64,000 nucleotides of DNA from Cadophora sp. MPI-SDFR-AT-0126 (Eukaryota; Ascomycota; Leotiomycetes; Helotiales; Ploettnerulaceae), in assembly GCA_020747065.1 (NCBI GenBank), contig JAGMVK010000019.1, positions 434,001-498,000 on the forward strand, in the 5' to 3' direction. Position numbers and translations under genes: made by a program. Below are positions 1 to 12,133 of this stretch, in pieces; positions within the stretch are counted from its first letter, which is position 1, and each line of letters begins with the position of its first letter. The notes beneath the pieces were generated by a model. The model saw only the letters and a list, made by a program, of their open reading frames with translations. It did no database searches and had not been told where the DNA came from.

Positions 1-606
1 TGTCGGGTAATCAGTTGTATCATACGGCAATGTTACTGATGTTACAAGAAAGACCGAGCAACATTCAGCTTTCACGAAAACTAGTAAGCCAGCCTTTCAC
101 TACTATTCGATCGGCTTCCAATTCTATTTGGACTAGTATACGATGGTTCCTATCATCTTACTATCCGTTCCGAATTATGATCCATTTGGGATTATTTTCT
201 AGTTCAGTTTCTTATCCACTTCCATCACTAAATACCGAATTTCTCTCTCACGTTCTTGCTTTTTATGGCCTAATAAATCAGACTTTTAATTTACTTTCAC
301 ATGATTTACTAACCGTCTCATCTTCTAGAAATCAACTTTCTGGCACGCTCGCCAGATCTGCGCCATCTCCGAATCTAACACGCATCAGTAAGTCTACTCT
401 CTTTAACCCAATACAGCACTAACCAAGACAGCGGCGCCTGGACAAATTCAATCCAACCAATATGGATTGCCGGCAAGGTTATGAGCCACCCGAGCGAACA
501 TAAAGCCATTTTGAATATACTAGAAAGAATCGAGCGGGAGACGGGCTGGGTGACGAGTTGGAGGAGAGAAGATCTAAAGGCTTGGTGGGGTGATTGTGAT
601 GACTGA
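1..606 (+). CDS. Zn2Cys6-type transcription factor, C-terminal fragment (5' end outside window)
   Basis: This is the 3' end of a gene that enters from the left edge. Proposed exons are <1-83, 329-387 and 432-606. The joined tail reads LYHTAMLLMLQERPS..., then STFWHARQICAISESNTHHG, then WTNSIQPIWIAGKVMSHPSE, and ends near WRREDLKAWWGDCDD before the TGA at 604-606. This pattern (WHARxIC..SESNTHH, IQPxWIAGKVMSHPSEH, ETGWxTxWRxEDL) is typical of the C-terminus of fungal regulators with the fungal-specific transcription factor domain (PF11951 type). The DNA-binding end is not in the window. The first intron (84-328) is long for this fungus but has a CTAAC branch site near 309 and a TCTTCTAG acceptor. 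The second (388-431) is only 44 bases. The family call is firm; the first intron is the least certain part. Confidence 0.75.
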
Positions 607-770
607 AACCTCACTTTTGAGGTGATGAATGAATGTAATGATGACATCCATGTGTTCAAGTAATGCTCGGATTAGTTGACGCATGAAAGGCAATAAACTG
701 AAGTAAAAAATAGAGACTATTCTACAAAAGAAGATCTATATTACACTTGCACAATCCATCAAACCATCAA

Positions 771-1754
771 TTATCTCCCGGTATCGAACTTCCTCTTCTC
801 CTCCGCGCCTTCTGAAACATGATCCACCGTCCACCTCCAAAGATCCTCCTGCAACTCCACCTTGTAACTATCAACACTACTCTCAATTTCCCGGGTTCCC
901 TCAAAATACTTCCCGGACACCCCCTCGAACTCGCTGTCCGTCGCCAACTTCGCAAGAGCAGCACCAGACTCCTTTGGCGTGTGAGTGTTAGGATGGATCA
1001 ATATCCTTGCCAATGGAGTGAGCAGAGGGACGATCTTGAACCAAAAGAAGTTCGGAATGTAATTGAAGATCTTCCAGTCTCTTGCTAAGGAGGTGCCGGG
1101 CATGAGGCCGGGATCCATGGCTGTGACGGTGATGTTCTTTGTCGAGCTTGATTTTGAGGTCTCGAGGTGTCGATGCAGGGCGTACATCCACAACACGTTC
1201 GTTAATTTACTTGTTGCGTATCGTTGGAGCCCGTTTTTCATGGTCGCCCACTCGCCGGTGGGATGTGCTAGCATCTCTGCGGAAGTGTAGACTGCGTCCG
1301 GCAAGCCCGATTTCTGTGCTGGGTCATGGGTCCCGCTGGAGGTTATGACGACTCGAGCGTTATCTGCGAGATGTGGCGTGAGGAGGTGGTAGAGAAGTGC
1401 ATGTCCAACATGTGTGATTCCGAAGGTTTTCTCAATGCCGTCATCGGTGAAGTGTAGCCCTTCAGGAAACTGCAAGGCGGCATTTAGGAGGAGGGCTTTG
1501 ATGGGCGGGTAATTGTTGTGCGAGAAAGCAGAAGCGAAGGCTCGGATGTTTGAGAGGTTGCCAAGATCAAGGGGAAGGAATATGGCGTTCTTCTGGCCGG
1601 AAGTTTTATTGATGGAGGGAGCAGAGGTGGGGGAATCTTTGCGGGAGGCAACGATGATGAGGGAGTCGGGGTTCTGAAGGGCGAGAGTAAGTGCAGCATT
1701 GTATCCTAAACCAGATGTACCGCCAGTGACTATTATGGTGGATGTGTAAGACAT
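771..1754 (-). CDS. short-chain dehydrogenase/reductase, retinol-dehydrogenase-like
   Basis: Single-exon protein of 327 residues. It is an NAD(P)-dependent oxidoreductase with a Rossmann fold. The cofactor loop TGGTSGLG is at residues 10-17, the structural NAA at 91-93, the catalytic serine region VITSS near 136-140, and the YxxxK pair (Y179, K183 in RYATSK). The layout resembles fungal SDRs annotated as retinol-dehydrogenase or protochlorophyllide-reductase-like. The substrate cannot be inferred. The frame stays open upstream to another ATG at 1991, which would add 79 residues. I chose the ATG at 1754 because SDRs begin a few residues before the TGxxxGxG strand and the extension has no family resemblance. 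It diverges from the OrsD-like regulator at 2759 across about 1 kb. Confidence 0.9.
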   Translation of the reverse strand: MSYTSTIIVTGGTSGLGYNAALTLALQNPDSLIIVASRKDSPTSAPSINKTSGQKNAIFLPLDLGNLSNIRAFASAFSHNNYPPIKALLLNAALQFPEGLHFTDDGIEKTFGITHVGHALLYHLLTPHLADNARVVITSSGTHDPAQKSGLPDAVYTSAEMLAHPTGEWATMKNGLQRYATSKLTNVLWMYALHRHLETSKSSSTKNITVTAMDPGLMPGTSLARDWKIFNYIPNFFWFKIVPLLTPLARILIHPNTHTPKESGAALAKLATDSEFEGVSGKYFEGTREIESSVDSYKVELQEDLWRWTVDHVSEGAEEKRKFDTGR

Positions 1755-2758
1755 GTTGTCTGGTTTGTTGCTTTGGACTGTGACTGAAGTGATGAATACG
1801 AGACTTGATGAGAAACAAAGCGAAGTGTGGAGGAAGCTCTCATATTTAAGCAAAATGTCCTTCGCTAGTTTGATGCATTGCAAAAGAAGGAAAGCATTGC
1901 GACAGGGAAAAGATTGAAGCAAGCGCACTTTGAAAATGGAGATAAGTTGTTGACGCCGTGGTGAAGAACATGGGAACAATGCAACACTCAAAACATAGGT
2001 ACCAATTCCAACGAATCAGAAATCACTATCCTTACCGACCTGCACTGAATCGGGCAGCTCTCCATGGAATAGGACCTCTATCACCGCACTTGACGTGCAT
2101 CGTGATCTCAAGAAAGATATCTCTAGCGACTAGATCCGCCACTGGAACGGCGCCCACGGTTCTTCCCCACCTCGAACAGCGGCCCTGCACAAAGGCAGCG
2201 AAGACAACAAGCTGACGAATCGCGAGTTAAAAGTCGATGTGCTGTTCCAAGACGGATATATCGCCTCTGGTAGGGCCGCACACATGCATGCGACTTGTAT
2301 TTTCCTACCGCGCAATAGATTAGTTCAGGGGTATGTGTGGTTCAGCGAAAGTACGAGTGCTGACAGGGGCTTGGACAGGCACAAGCGAGAGCTTTGATGG
2401 AACGGCACCGTCGATTTCCCTCCCTCACTTCTCTCCTGTCTATCCCGAACCCGAAGTACTCCCCGAGTCAGGAGATGGAGACAGAATATGTACAGTTACA
2501 CGGTAAATATCTGCATGATGCAGGGCATATTTTGAGCAAAGAGTATACGCGTGTTCGCGTAACAGGCCCTCCATTTTATCTCCGATACTCCCGCCAAACG
2601 CCCTCGCTTTGCGTCCACCATTCTTGAGGACGTCAACGCAAGACCCAGAGCACTGTACCCAGAGGCAAAATCACCTTCAGACACCATATACCGCTCTTCT
2701 GATCAAGGCCCAAAATTTGACGGTGCTGTTCCTTCTATGTCACAGCCACATACACGTC
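1755..2758. other. intergenic region between divergent genes
   Basis: About 1 kb between the SDR start (minus) and the OrsD-like regulator start (plus). Open frames here are short and show no family signature. It presumably holds both promoters; no clear regulatory motif stands out. Confidence 0.6.
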
Positions 2759-5041
2759 ATGTCATCCTCCAGTATCAGCTCCTCAATACCCGACCTTCTC
2801 CCATCACAACTCCTCCACTACCTACCCGTCCACAAAGCCCTAGTCTGCACCACTTGTCACTATGCTATCCAGCCCACAGCCATTGCCCGGCACCTCAAAG
2901 ACATACACTCGATCCATCGAGCCCGGCGACGGCCATTCATGAGCTTTGTGTCGACGCTAGACCTCGCTACACCCGAACAAGTAATCGAGACGCAGAGTAA
3001 ACTGAATGTATTTCCTGTACCTGAATTGCCCGTGATCGAAGGCTTGATGTGTATGTATGAGGGTTGTGGGCATTTGTGTGCCAGTGGAAAGAGGATGAGG
3101 AGTCATTGGTTGGCTGTTCATGGTGTTGCTGCGAGAGTTGGGCTGGATTGGAAGTCGGTCAAATTGCAGACATTCTTCAAAGGGAATCTTTTAAGGTATT
3201 TTACTGATGAGGGAATGAGTGAGGGTGGAATCAAGGGTACTGTAGATTCTCAAGTGGCTGATGTTATGAATCTTGAAGTAAGTTTACCCCGATCTCTCGA
3301 ATAGGCGAACAATCGTAGCCAGCCCATAGTCAACATTGCACATCCGTCATGAATTATGCGTTTGTACCGGCTTATTAACAGCACTTACCAGTATGATACA
3401 ATCGTCCGCGAAGATATCATCCCATCCCCTGAAGCTTCATCAACCATCGATATATCCGACGCCGCCCTCTTGAATCACTTCATAAAAAATACAGCTTCTA
3501 CCTTGTCAAACAACCCAGCAACACGATATCTATGGGAATCCTATATCCCACTCCTCGCCAAAACCCACCTTTTCCTCCATCGTAAGCCTTCAGCAATATT
3601 TCAGAAGTTATTGATCCCAAGCTGCTCTTCCCCATACCGGCCACTCTCCTTGCTTAAAATCTTCTTTGCCAGATACGAGACCAAGTACTGATAGATCCCT
3701 TTGCTCGTGTACAGATGGAATACTCTCCTGCTCCGCCCTCCACATGGCCCACCTACATCCTTACCCAACCTTAATGGCACACCTCAAGCTTCTCGCCTCC
3801 CAACACCAGGACGCAGCCATGCCCCTCTTCCGACAAACCATGCTTCGCGTTACACCCCAAAACTGCGATGCCGTTTTAGCCTTCGCACACCTCCTCATAA
3901 TAATCTCGTTCGCAACCGATACACAGAAGAAAGATAAGGACGAGCAACTGATGATCGTGTCGCCTTCCGCACCGCCTATGTAAGTGATCGTCCATGCACT
4001 CCTCAACTACTTGACTGCCAATCCCATAGCACCGGATCACTTTCTCCATCAGCTTTCCGAGGTAAAGAATCTATGCTCACTTACTTTTCCCCGATAAACA
4101 GTCCAATACACACTATAAACGGGTCCTCCAACTTCCAAGATGGCGACAGCGTCCTACCGCCCTGGCTCTACCTCCTGCGTACAGGCTGTTCCATGTAAGT
4201 ACCTATTCGGAAAGCCTTTCTCATTGCATACATGAATTCTACTCTTCCCCAAAGACATCTGACGAAGCAATCGCTGACACCCTCCCTACATAGTCTGTGC
4301 GATATCTGGGATTATCTCGAACTAGGACCTATCTCTGTCCTTGCCGATCAATGGGAAATACCAGTCCAAGTACCAGACGGTACACCAGCCCCTGTACTCG
4401 CTCACCTACTCTCACTCATCCCCAGCTCCACCGGCCCAGACTACACACTCTCAGACTCAAACCAAAACCCATTCCTAAGCCCAAGCCCAAGCCCAGACTC
4501 AGATATATATCCATGCAAGAGTGACGGAGGTAAAGTGAAATCATGGACCGAGCACGAAATCACCACCTACATCTCCTCAGCTCGAGAACTAGACCTCGCA
4601 TTCCGCTACCGCGACGTCCTCGGTAAAGACTTCACGACTTGGGATGCGCTGCGCGTGTGGCCGATTGCGATCTCTGAGGCGTATCTGGAGATGCTTGCGA
4701 GAAAACATGAGGGTGCGCTTGTGCTGCTGGGGTTTTATTGTGTGTTGTTGAAGATGGTTGAGGCTCGGTAGGATGTCCCTTTCAAGTTTTCTGGTCTCCG
4801 TAGTCTCGTTTATATTTCAGACCCCCGCTGTCCTGAATAAGATCGAATGTTCAAGTGCTAACATCCATCCTCCCCACACAGATGGTACTTCACCGACCGC
4901 GCGCAACGCCTCCTCCGCGCCGTGCTCGCCCATCTCGACGAGCAGAGTGACGCTTCAAAATGGAGAAAGGCATTATCATGGGCTATCAAGGAAGTGGGCA
5001 TTGAGGACGAAGTCTCGGCGTCGGTCTCGATACCGTGCTGA
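2759..5041 (+). CDS. OrsD-like C2H2 zinc finger fused to fungal transcription factor domain
   Basis: Six proposed exons (2759-3277, 3392-3581, 3715-3979, 4102-4194, 4294-4767, 4882-5041) give 566 residues. The N-terminal 125 residues match the start of OrsD-type proteins (PF12013): a CxxC...H....H unit (C30, C33, H45, H50), an RxPF segment, then C98-x4-C103-x12-H116-x4-H121 ending in the HWLAVHG-like sequence. From exon 2 the protein reads like the regulatory half of fungal regulators of the Upc2 type: NPATRYLWESYIPLLAKTH, LHHGILSCSALHMAHLHP, then PPWLYLLRTGCSI and the aromatic-rich end. There is no Zn2Cys6 cluster, so the C2H2 pair probably supplies DNA binding; this is inference. Exon 5 has a short CCCAAG tandem repeat giving SPSPSP. 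The exon 1/2 join is the least certain; the other joins restore conserved motifs. Confidence 0.78.
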
Positions 5042-6213
5042 GTGCCGAGCGAAGCGGAAGTCGATAAGACGAACCAAGAGAGCCAGCCATTAACCAATCC
5101 TTGTTCAGTCAATGAAGCATCAAGGAAAGAAAGAGACGTGAAGAGATGAAGTTCTGTCTCTAGACCTGGAATTCCGTGTATATGAATTGATGTGATGGGT
5201 TGCAGGTGTGCTCTTCAGATGGAGCTGGTAAACGGATCTGGATATGGGAGTTTGGGGGCGGGCCATGTGTTCTCGAACTTCGTTGTTGGTATGGAAACGG
5301 GGCTGAGACTATGAAATGAATACGACTTTGGAAGTCATGAAAATTCCAAGTACATATCCGACACTATTGGATGAAGGGAAGGATGAGATTTCGGCTTTGA
5401 TGAATCCTTGATTCGCGAGAGACAGAGCTGGGCTGTTCTGCCAATACTACCATGCCCTTTGGGTCATCTTCGTTCCCGGTCTCCAATTTGTGTATTATTC
5501 GTCATTGCATGAAAGAATTTCCACTACCATGCAGAGAATGGATTGCAAAAAGCCTCCTTGAAGTATCAGATCTTTTTATTCAAGGTCAGCGGAGATCATG
5601 AGCCCAATGATCGATCCTCACTGCCTCCTCATCATATAAGTACACATCTCTTCACCCATCCATCATCCGCCCTCCCTTCCGTTCTCTCATCCCAGCATCG
5701 CATTTTCGTCTAACCACTTCGCAACTCACGCCAAACCCTCCAAATGCTAGCTCGCAAGCTCAGAAAACACAAATAGACAACGCCGTGGAACCCTCGCACC
5801 GCGCAAGCAGTGCATCTTCCGGAAACCAGAGGAAAAGCGCGAATAGGGAACCAATTAACAACAGAGTTCCCTGCCAGCAATAGGCGGACAGGGAGTGGGA
5901 TCTAGTAGAGCAAGAGAAATATGTACAGTTGGTCGAGGTGTATGCTTTTGGAGGGTCTGTCTTTCGCAAGATGCCTTCTTTCAATCGGGAAGTGGACGGA
6001 TGGATATGCTGCGATGATCGAGATCGTGTATGCAAATAATGCCATTCTATCCTGAAAAATGGGCTTGGGAATCGTCGGCAAGAGCATGACGCGACTAGCG
6101 AGCAAGGCAGGCTCGCAGTCCATAGGGTATGTATTATGCGGGGAAACTTTTGGCGTCGGAGCTGAGGTGAGATGGCGATCGTGGTCCTCGTTTCGTTGTT
6201 ATTGCTTGGTCGA
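5042..6213. other. intergenic region with TATA-like element and long ATG-less open frame
   Basis: About 1.2 kb between the convergent 3' ends of the OrsD-like regulator (plus) and mitoferrin (minus). A TATA-like CATATAAG near 5633 is followed by a CT-rich leader. A plus-strand frame is stop-free from 5611 to 5880, interrupted by one TAG at 5881, then open again to a TAA at 6037. It has no in-frame ATG near its start and no recognised family. It may be a decayed small gene or chance. Nothing else is seen. Confidence 0.35.
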
Positions 6214-7549
6214 TTAGACGACTATGTCATTCTGCTTGATGAAGTATGCCCTGTGCTTGTCAGTATTCCATTCGTCTGGCGGAGATATCGGGAAACTCAC
6301 TTGCAGGCCTCATAAGCCGACCAGCAAATGGCCGTACTGGGCATCGTAGTCACAACGCGCGGCTTGACACCCTTGAAGAATCCTCCGAAGCCCTCTCTCC
6401 GGTGCAATAATCGAGCGCCTTCCATGAACCCATTAACGTTTCTTAACTCTGGATCGTTGGCCGTTCCTCTCGTCTGCAACATTGTCTTGACCACATCCAT
6501 TGGGGTTGTCAACGCAGCCGCAAATCCACCAGCAATAGCACCCGCAGAACAATGTGTCAATGGATCGTAGACTTTCGAAGGGTTCATCGCAGTCGAGATC
6601 GATTCGTAGGCAAGGAATTGTAATGCGGTGAAGGGGACAGTCATAGAGAGGGTGGTGGGGTAGGAAACGTAGAATGCCGAGATACCCTCGCTTCGGTAGA
6701 CATATCTAGCGCAATCGAACATCGATTTGTACATCTTGCTCGAATTGTGGATTTGCATGCGTTGCTTGATAACTGTAGAGAATCAGTAAGCTGTAAATTG
6801 AGAGACAGAAGTATCCATACCATCGAATGGATTCATCAGAGCATCACTGGCGATGGTTGCGCAAGCTCCGCTGGTAGCTAGAGGTTCATAATTAGTAAAT
6901 ATCCAAGCAAGCTAGATAACAAAAGCAAACGTACCTGCTGCGAGAGGATGATGAACACCAGCTTGATTGCCACCCATGACATGCTTCACAGCTTCATAGG
7001 TAGCAAAATAGACTGCATGGGCAGGACCTGTCCAGATATCAGTGATCGTCGCCTCCTAGCCACCCAAATGCACATACCAGCTCCAACCACCACACTGGAC
7101 ATGCCTCTCCATAAACTGAGAAATCCCTCTCCTGTGGCTATTCGGTAACCTCCTTGAATCATACCATTGTATACTGCGGAGGGAGTTGGGTTGAGGATCT
7201 GCATTCGAGTCTGCGAAGCTATCAGTCAATATCTTGACATCATCAAACCACCCAGTGAATATTGCGCACCTTGATAGCATCAATCGGGTACATAACAGTG
7301 TGTTCCTGTTCGAATATTAGTCTGCGAGGTATTGAGCGCCCCTAGGGCAGGTATTGGAGAGACCAACAGCTATACCAGCAAAGGCACCCGCAGCCATGTT
7401 CTGGAGCAGGGAGAAGTTCGGTGGTAGGCCCTCATAGCTGCAGATATAAAGTCAGCAATCTGTAAAATCGAGAGAGGGAAGATTTAGTGCGATTCTTGCG
7501 GTTGCACGTACTCATACTCATCAACTGGCTCTGCATCTGGTTGGGCCAT
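6214..7549 (-). CDS. mrs4: mitoferrin, mitochondrial iron carrier (Mrs3/Mrs4 family)
   Basis: Eight exons (7549-7512, 7437-7368, 7305-7270, 7210-7078, 7027-6935, 6877-6821, 6772-6301, 6250-6214) give 311 residues, the usual length of a three-repeat mitochondrial carrier. Each repeat carries the PxDxxK/R signature: YPIDAIKTRMQ near residue 43, NPFDVIKQRMQ near 139 and TPMDVVKTMLQ near 232. The sequence around GAGPAHAVYFATYEAVKHVMG and NQAGVHHPLAAA is characteristic of mitoferrins, which move ferrous iron across the inner mitochondrial membrane for Fe-S and heme synthesis. The donor of intron 2 (GTTGGT) is unusual, but the reading frame and homology require it. Intron density is high, with very small exons at the 5' end. 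Confidence in the family is very high, and in the splice sites good. Confidence 0.93.
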
Positions 7550-9685
7550 TGGGGCGGCCACAACCACAGATCCTCCTCCGTACGCCGTCGATTGCAGAGC
7601 CAGGATGTCGATTACACCGGGTGCAGTGGGAAGTCCTCGAGATGTACGTCTTGTGTAGACGGTCTTGGTAAATTCGAGGTGAAGGGGAAGAAGTGGCGGA
7701 GTGAGTGGTGTTGGTAGTGGTGAGAGCAAGCAAAGGGCGTCGAGGTTTGTCGATGATGCTTTGGTCTTTTGGTCTCTAGAAAATCAACGAGAGGTGACAG
7801 GGGTACGTAGCCTCGAATGGCTGGCTGGGCTGGGCAGGCGGAGAAGCGAAGTGCAATGCCCGCAGAAGAGAGGCGAGAGTGAAGTGATCGCCGAGGCAAA
7901 GATCAACACCACCACCAGGACTTTAGATCACCAAGATTTTGAGCTGTTGATCAACACCGGACTTCACTTAGGCCATGCGCTGGTCCGATCAAGAGCCGTA
8001 CCGTACCACAAGTACCATTCATGGGTTTGAATTACAAATCGGGCGAGGGGCGAGACCGCACTATTAAGTACTTCCCATCGCTAGCTAACATTAACAAACA
8101 TCTACAAAATATACATATAAGTAATAGTCTTCATTGTTTGATGGAGATGCGGAGTTGCGGTCTCGCACCCTCTTCCTGTGGCATTCCAGGCGCTGCAAGG
8201 TCTCCTCGGAGCTCTGTAGGAGGTCAATGCAGACTCAAAGAAATTTAATCTTGCAGGGGCAATCTATTTGCCAGATCTGTCAGATCCGCCCCAGCCATGA
8301 ATGGACACAAGGGACCTGGGGAAACAACAAAGTTGCTGGATTCTGCGTCATAATGGCACGAATTCTCGTACGACTCTTACTCTGTCAACATGCAATTCTG
8401 AATTCAACACCGCATAGCAAGAATGCCATAGCCATGGATCGCGAAATTAATCTCTGGGGAAAGCGTCATCCTCTTTGTGGAGTATCTACACCTGGAAAAC
8501 TGCTTTACAGCTGTTGCCAAAGAAATTATCTCATGTTTGCTGTCAGGAAATGCCTAAGTCCGAATATGCCGGTGTGTTGGTCAGTCAAAGGTCTCGGAGT
8601 GGCCCTCGCGGCTGTAAGCGCGTGAAGCAAAGCAAATTTAATCTGATAAGAGCTCGGGGATAGCGGAAGGGCATCCTAGAATGCCTTGAAAAGGATCTGA
8701 TAAAGAAATTTTGCTGAGCTAAGATAGCCAAGGGATAACCAATAAGATTAATCCGAACACGCGGACCAACCTTCACGGAGGTACATATCGGATACTCGGA
8801 CATGATGTTGGATAAAGGGACAATTGCTTTGAAGGCAAAAATCTCCGTAAAAATTCCAACGGCCGACATCGCAAGGGAGGACAAACCGCGTGACAGGGAA
8901 AGTACGTGGCATCTCAGGATATCTGCAGGCGCTTGATACAAAGCTGTACCCTTTATCATTCTACCCTTTGCTTCAGCTATTCTGTCACATTGTGTCTTTT
9001 TCATCGTGCTGGAAGGCTGTGGCAAGTCGCTGAAGGGACCTTATGCTCCGAGTTATCCCTTCATCGTCATCACACCCTTCTACGTCGTGTGACGACGATG
9101 AAGCTAGCATCCGTCGTCTGCACGATCTTCATTATGATGCCGAAACCATTATTCAGCTATTGTTTCCATATCATGTGCTGTAGTACGCCGATCTTCATAT
9201 AAAGTGCTTTGCTTTAACACCAAAGAAAAGACATTGTCGGCCTTGACTGCGCTGTGAGCAGACCAGTCCCAAAAATTCCCTATTCTTGAACTACTACAAG
9301 TACCAGAGTGGCTTGTCTTTGATTGCATGGCAATACTTTCCTTTCAACGGCAGGTTTGGTTCGGAATATTAGCACTGTCAAAGATAGACCTCTACAGCTG
9401 GTTGCCGCCTAAGAGTCAGCACAGCATGTCTCGATTATACATTGCACGCATGATCACGCTCCTTTGTTCATGCTCGCATAGATTCATTGTTGTTAGGTTT
9501 CTTTCATTCTTTGATCGTAAGGACCCGAGAAACGAACTTCAGTTGCAACAAAAGCTTCTCATAGATGCAGAAAAGACTAAGCGAGCCTTTGGATCCGTCA
9601 ACAAGCGACCAAGTGAATAATACAACTGCAAAGTGGTCAAAAGCGATGCTTCGCAATCTATTTCTTCCATTATTATGAAGGAAGT
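7550..9685. other. intergenic region, no gene recognised
   Basis: About 2.1 kb between the start of mitoferrin and the 3' end of the Zn2Cys6 regulator, both on the minus strand. Several open frames of up to about 160 codons exist on both strands, but their translations look random, lack domains, and overlap each other. I see no RNA gene or mobile element. Confidence 0.5.
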
Positions 9686-12133
9686 TCAAGATAATACAGG
9701 AGGCATCTCAAACGAATTCCCAACACTGCCATCTATGCCACCAAACAAATCCGTCGCCCACAACCAATCATCCTGTAGTCCTCCACCAAACCGCACATCA
9801 TACCACACTGCACCCTCATTTCCTCCCAAATCGCCCAACTCTGCCCCATCTCCAACAGCCACATCCCCACCAACCTCATCAACAATCCGATACCTCCCCT
9901 CTCCCCCCGCACTCTCTATCATCAGCCACCATTTCTCAATCCTACTCCTCTTCATCCTAATCTTCCTCGCCGCCAAATCCCAAATCCTATTCTTCCAGAC
10001 TCTACCTTGCGCAGCGCTTATCTCTGTCTTGGCAGCTTCGAAGCGCGTCGCTATTATATCGAGAATACCTAGCACGTCAATCTCCTCCGGGTCAGACAAA
10101 TCCATGTAAGCTTGACTGGCGTCTGAGTGCTTGAGGTGTGCTCGAGGCGAAGTAACCGAGGAGGCTTGACGGGACCGGGAGAAGAGGAGGCCCCATTGGG
10201 ATAGCATCACCATGCTGTATCTCAACTGTGCTGGTACGGGCTGCGACATGTAGAAATAGAAACAGACAGGGATGGTGAGCCAGTGGTCGAACCATTTCTT
10301 CAGTGCGAGATGGCAGGCGCTGAATCTGGCGAATGTGGCGGGATTTGAGACGGAGAGAGTGGTGCATGATCTAGAGATGCCATCTAGTAAGCTGGTATCG
10401 TAGAGGAGGGGCTCGTGGAGGCGGAGTTGGGCTGTGTTGAAGTGGGTGGTGATAAGATCTGGATCTGGCGTGAGCCGACTTTCAAGGCTAGTACAGGGCT
10501 CAAATACTTACGATTGGTCCTCAAGCTAGGATGTAGCAAGGTTTGGAGTCTTTCGATTTCGTTTTGAAATGCTGCATGATAAGCAGACGGAGGAGTCTGT
10601 ATGATGCCTGGCAGCTCGTCGGGAATTTGGTCTCTGTTGTTGAAATCGACAATTCTCTGTATTAGATGCTGGATTCGCACAAGCTGCACAAGCAGAATAT
10701 CGGATTCGTACTCTGCTGCTCTTTCCAATTCCTCGAGGCATTGGTCATGATATCTGGTGTATTTTTCTGACTGGCCCTTGTTGAAAGTCAACGCGACACT
10801 GCGAAATCTTAGCTCAGGCCTTGGAGAGTAGGTGAAGGACTAACTTGGAGCTCATATACCACACGCCCACAACAGCTCTCCTCTCATCATTACTCCTCGT
10901 CCTCGGCGCCTCATGGTCAACGACAACCAGAACTTCCTGTTTCGGCCTCCTTCCCGGATCGCGATTCAAGTCCATATCCCCCACAATACTAATCGCCAGC
11001 TGCATTAGATTATTAAACTGAATATGCACCAAGCAATGATAATGGTAAAACCCCAAGAGTACCAGTATCCCCTGCAGGAGGTCTAACGAGCGCTCTGAAC
11101 GCACAAACACTGCATCTGAGAGGTATTGCATGATAGCTCGTCGCTGACCCCACATTGAGCGGACATTTCGAAGCGAGGAAACCAGTCGGATTGCTTTCAG
11201 CAGAAATGGCCGACAGGATTGGAGTTGTAGGGCTGTTGTATCGGGTGGGATGATTACGAAAGGGAACCAGGAACAGAGTTGGTTCGTGTAGATGGAGAGT
11301 AAAGCCTCGTCTGTATCTACGGGGACAGAATCTTCCTCGCGGATAGGCGCTCGACAGATGCATGTTGGTGGGGCTATGGAACTGAATTTGGAGGGGAAAT
11401 CGTTGTGGATGAGCTCACTATCTCCATTTTGCGGCGTCCCGGGTGTCTGACTCTTTTTTTGGAGCAGTTTTTCGGGTTCGGTTGTTTTCTTGCTGGTTTT
11501 TGTTGCAGGTAGGCTAGCTAGGATGGATTGGACGGCCGAACTTCCTCCTGGTGTGGCTTTGATTAAGTCAACGAGACTGTCAAGCTTCTCTTCGAGTAGA
11601 GCTGCTCTGCTGTATCAACAAACTCATGTTATCAGTTTGGCATCTCCGGATGGGGTATGTAAATTGTAAAGAGCCACATCTGGAGATGGGTATCCTCAGA
11701 AAGACTTACGATGGTTTGGACTCCCTTTTTTTCCGTATCTTATGTACCTGGCCTGTGCAATCTTTCCGTAAAGTCCGGCATCTTGATATTATTCAGAGGT
11801 CAGCATATCATCTTTAATCAGCGAAAACGATCTCCAGGTCTTTTTCGAGTGTTTCGTGTTGCAGATGTAGTATGGCTGAAAAGCTAAACAATGCAGATCT
11901 CCCCGATCAGGACTTTTGATAAACTGTTCGAGGAACTCGAAGTCGAGCGTCTGGGCGACTTTTGCAAAGTTTCGAACATATTCTTGGCTTGACCATAAGA
12001 AGTCAAACAGGACTCACCTATCACATTTCCCAGACGGTTCATGGGATCGAATGCACCTCGATTTTGCAGCCGCACAAGCCGAACAAGCCGTCCCCCATTT
12101 CGTTGCAGTAGTATTGAGTCCTGAGGTATTCAT
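9686..12133 (-). CDS. Zn2Cys6 binuclear cluster transcription factor
   Basis: Five exons (12133-12018, 11781-11710, 11609-10845, 10798-10512, 10458-9686) give 670 residues. The Gal4-type cluster is split by the first intron and is complete after joining: C17-x2-C20-x6-C27-x9-C37-x2-C40-x6-C47, followed by the basic stretch KIRKKRESKPSR and a short coiled coil (ALLEEKLDSLVDLIK). The middle region (LCSWFPFVIIPPD, FLLKAIRLVSSLR, SLDLLQGILVLLGFYHYH) is the usual regulatory domain of this family. It is a nuclear regulator with unknown ligand. It is divergently transcribed from the MFS exporter at 12551 with 417 bases between starts, a common arrangement for a local regulator and its target. The third exon may start at either of two tandem CAG acceptors. 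The frame is open further upstream to 12313, so the start is moderately certain. Confidence 0.88.

Noticed and set aside
8134..8625. Plus-strand frame of 163 codons
   Set aside because: Random-looking composition with no motif; lies in a gene-free stretch with competing frames.
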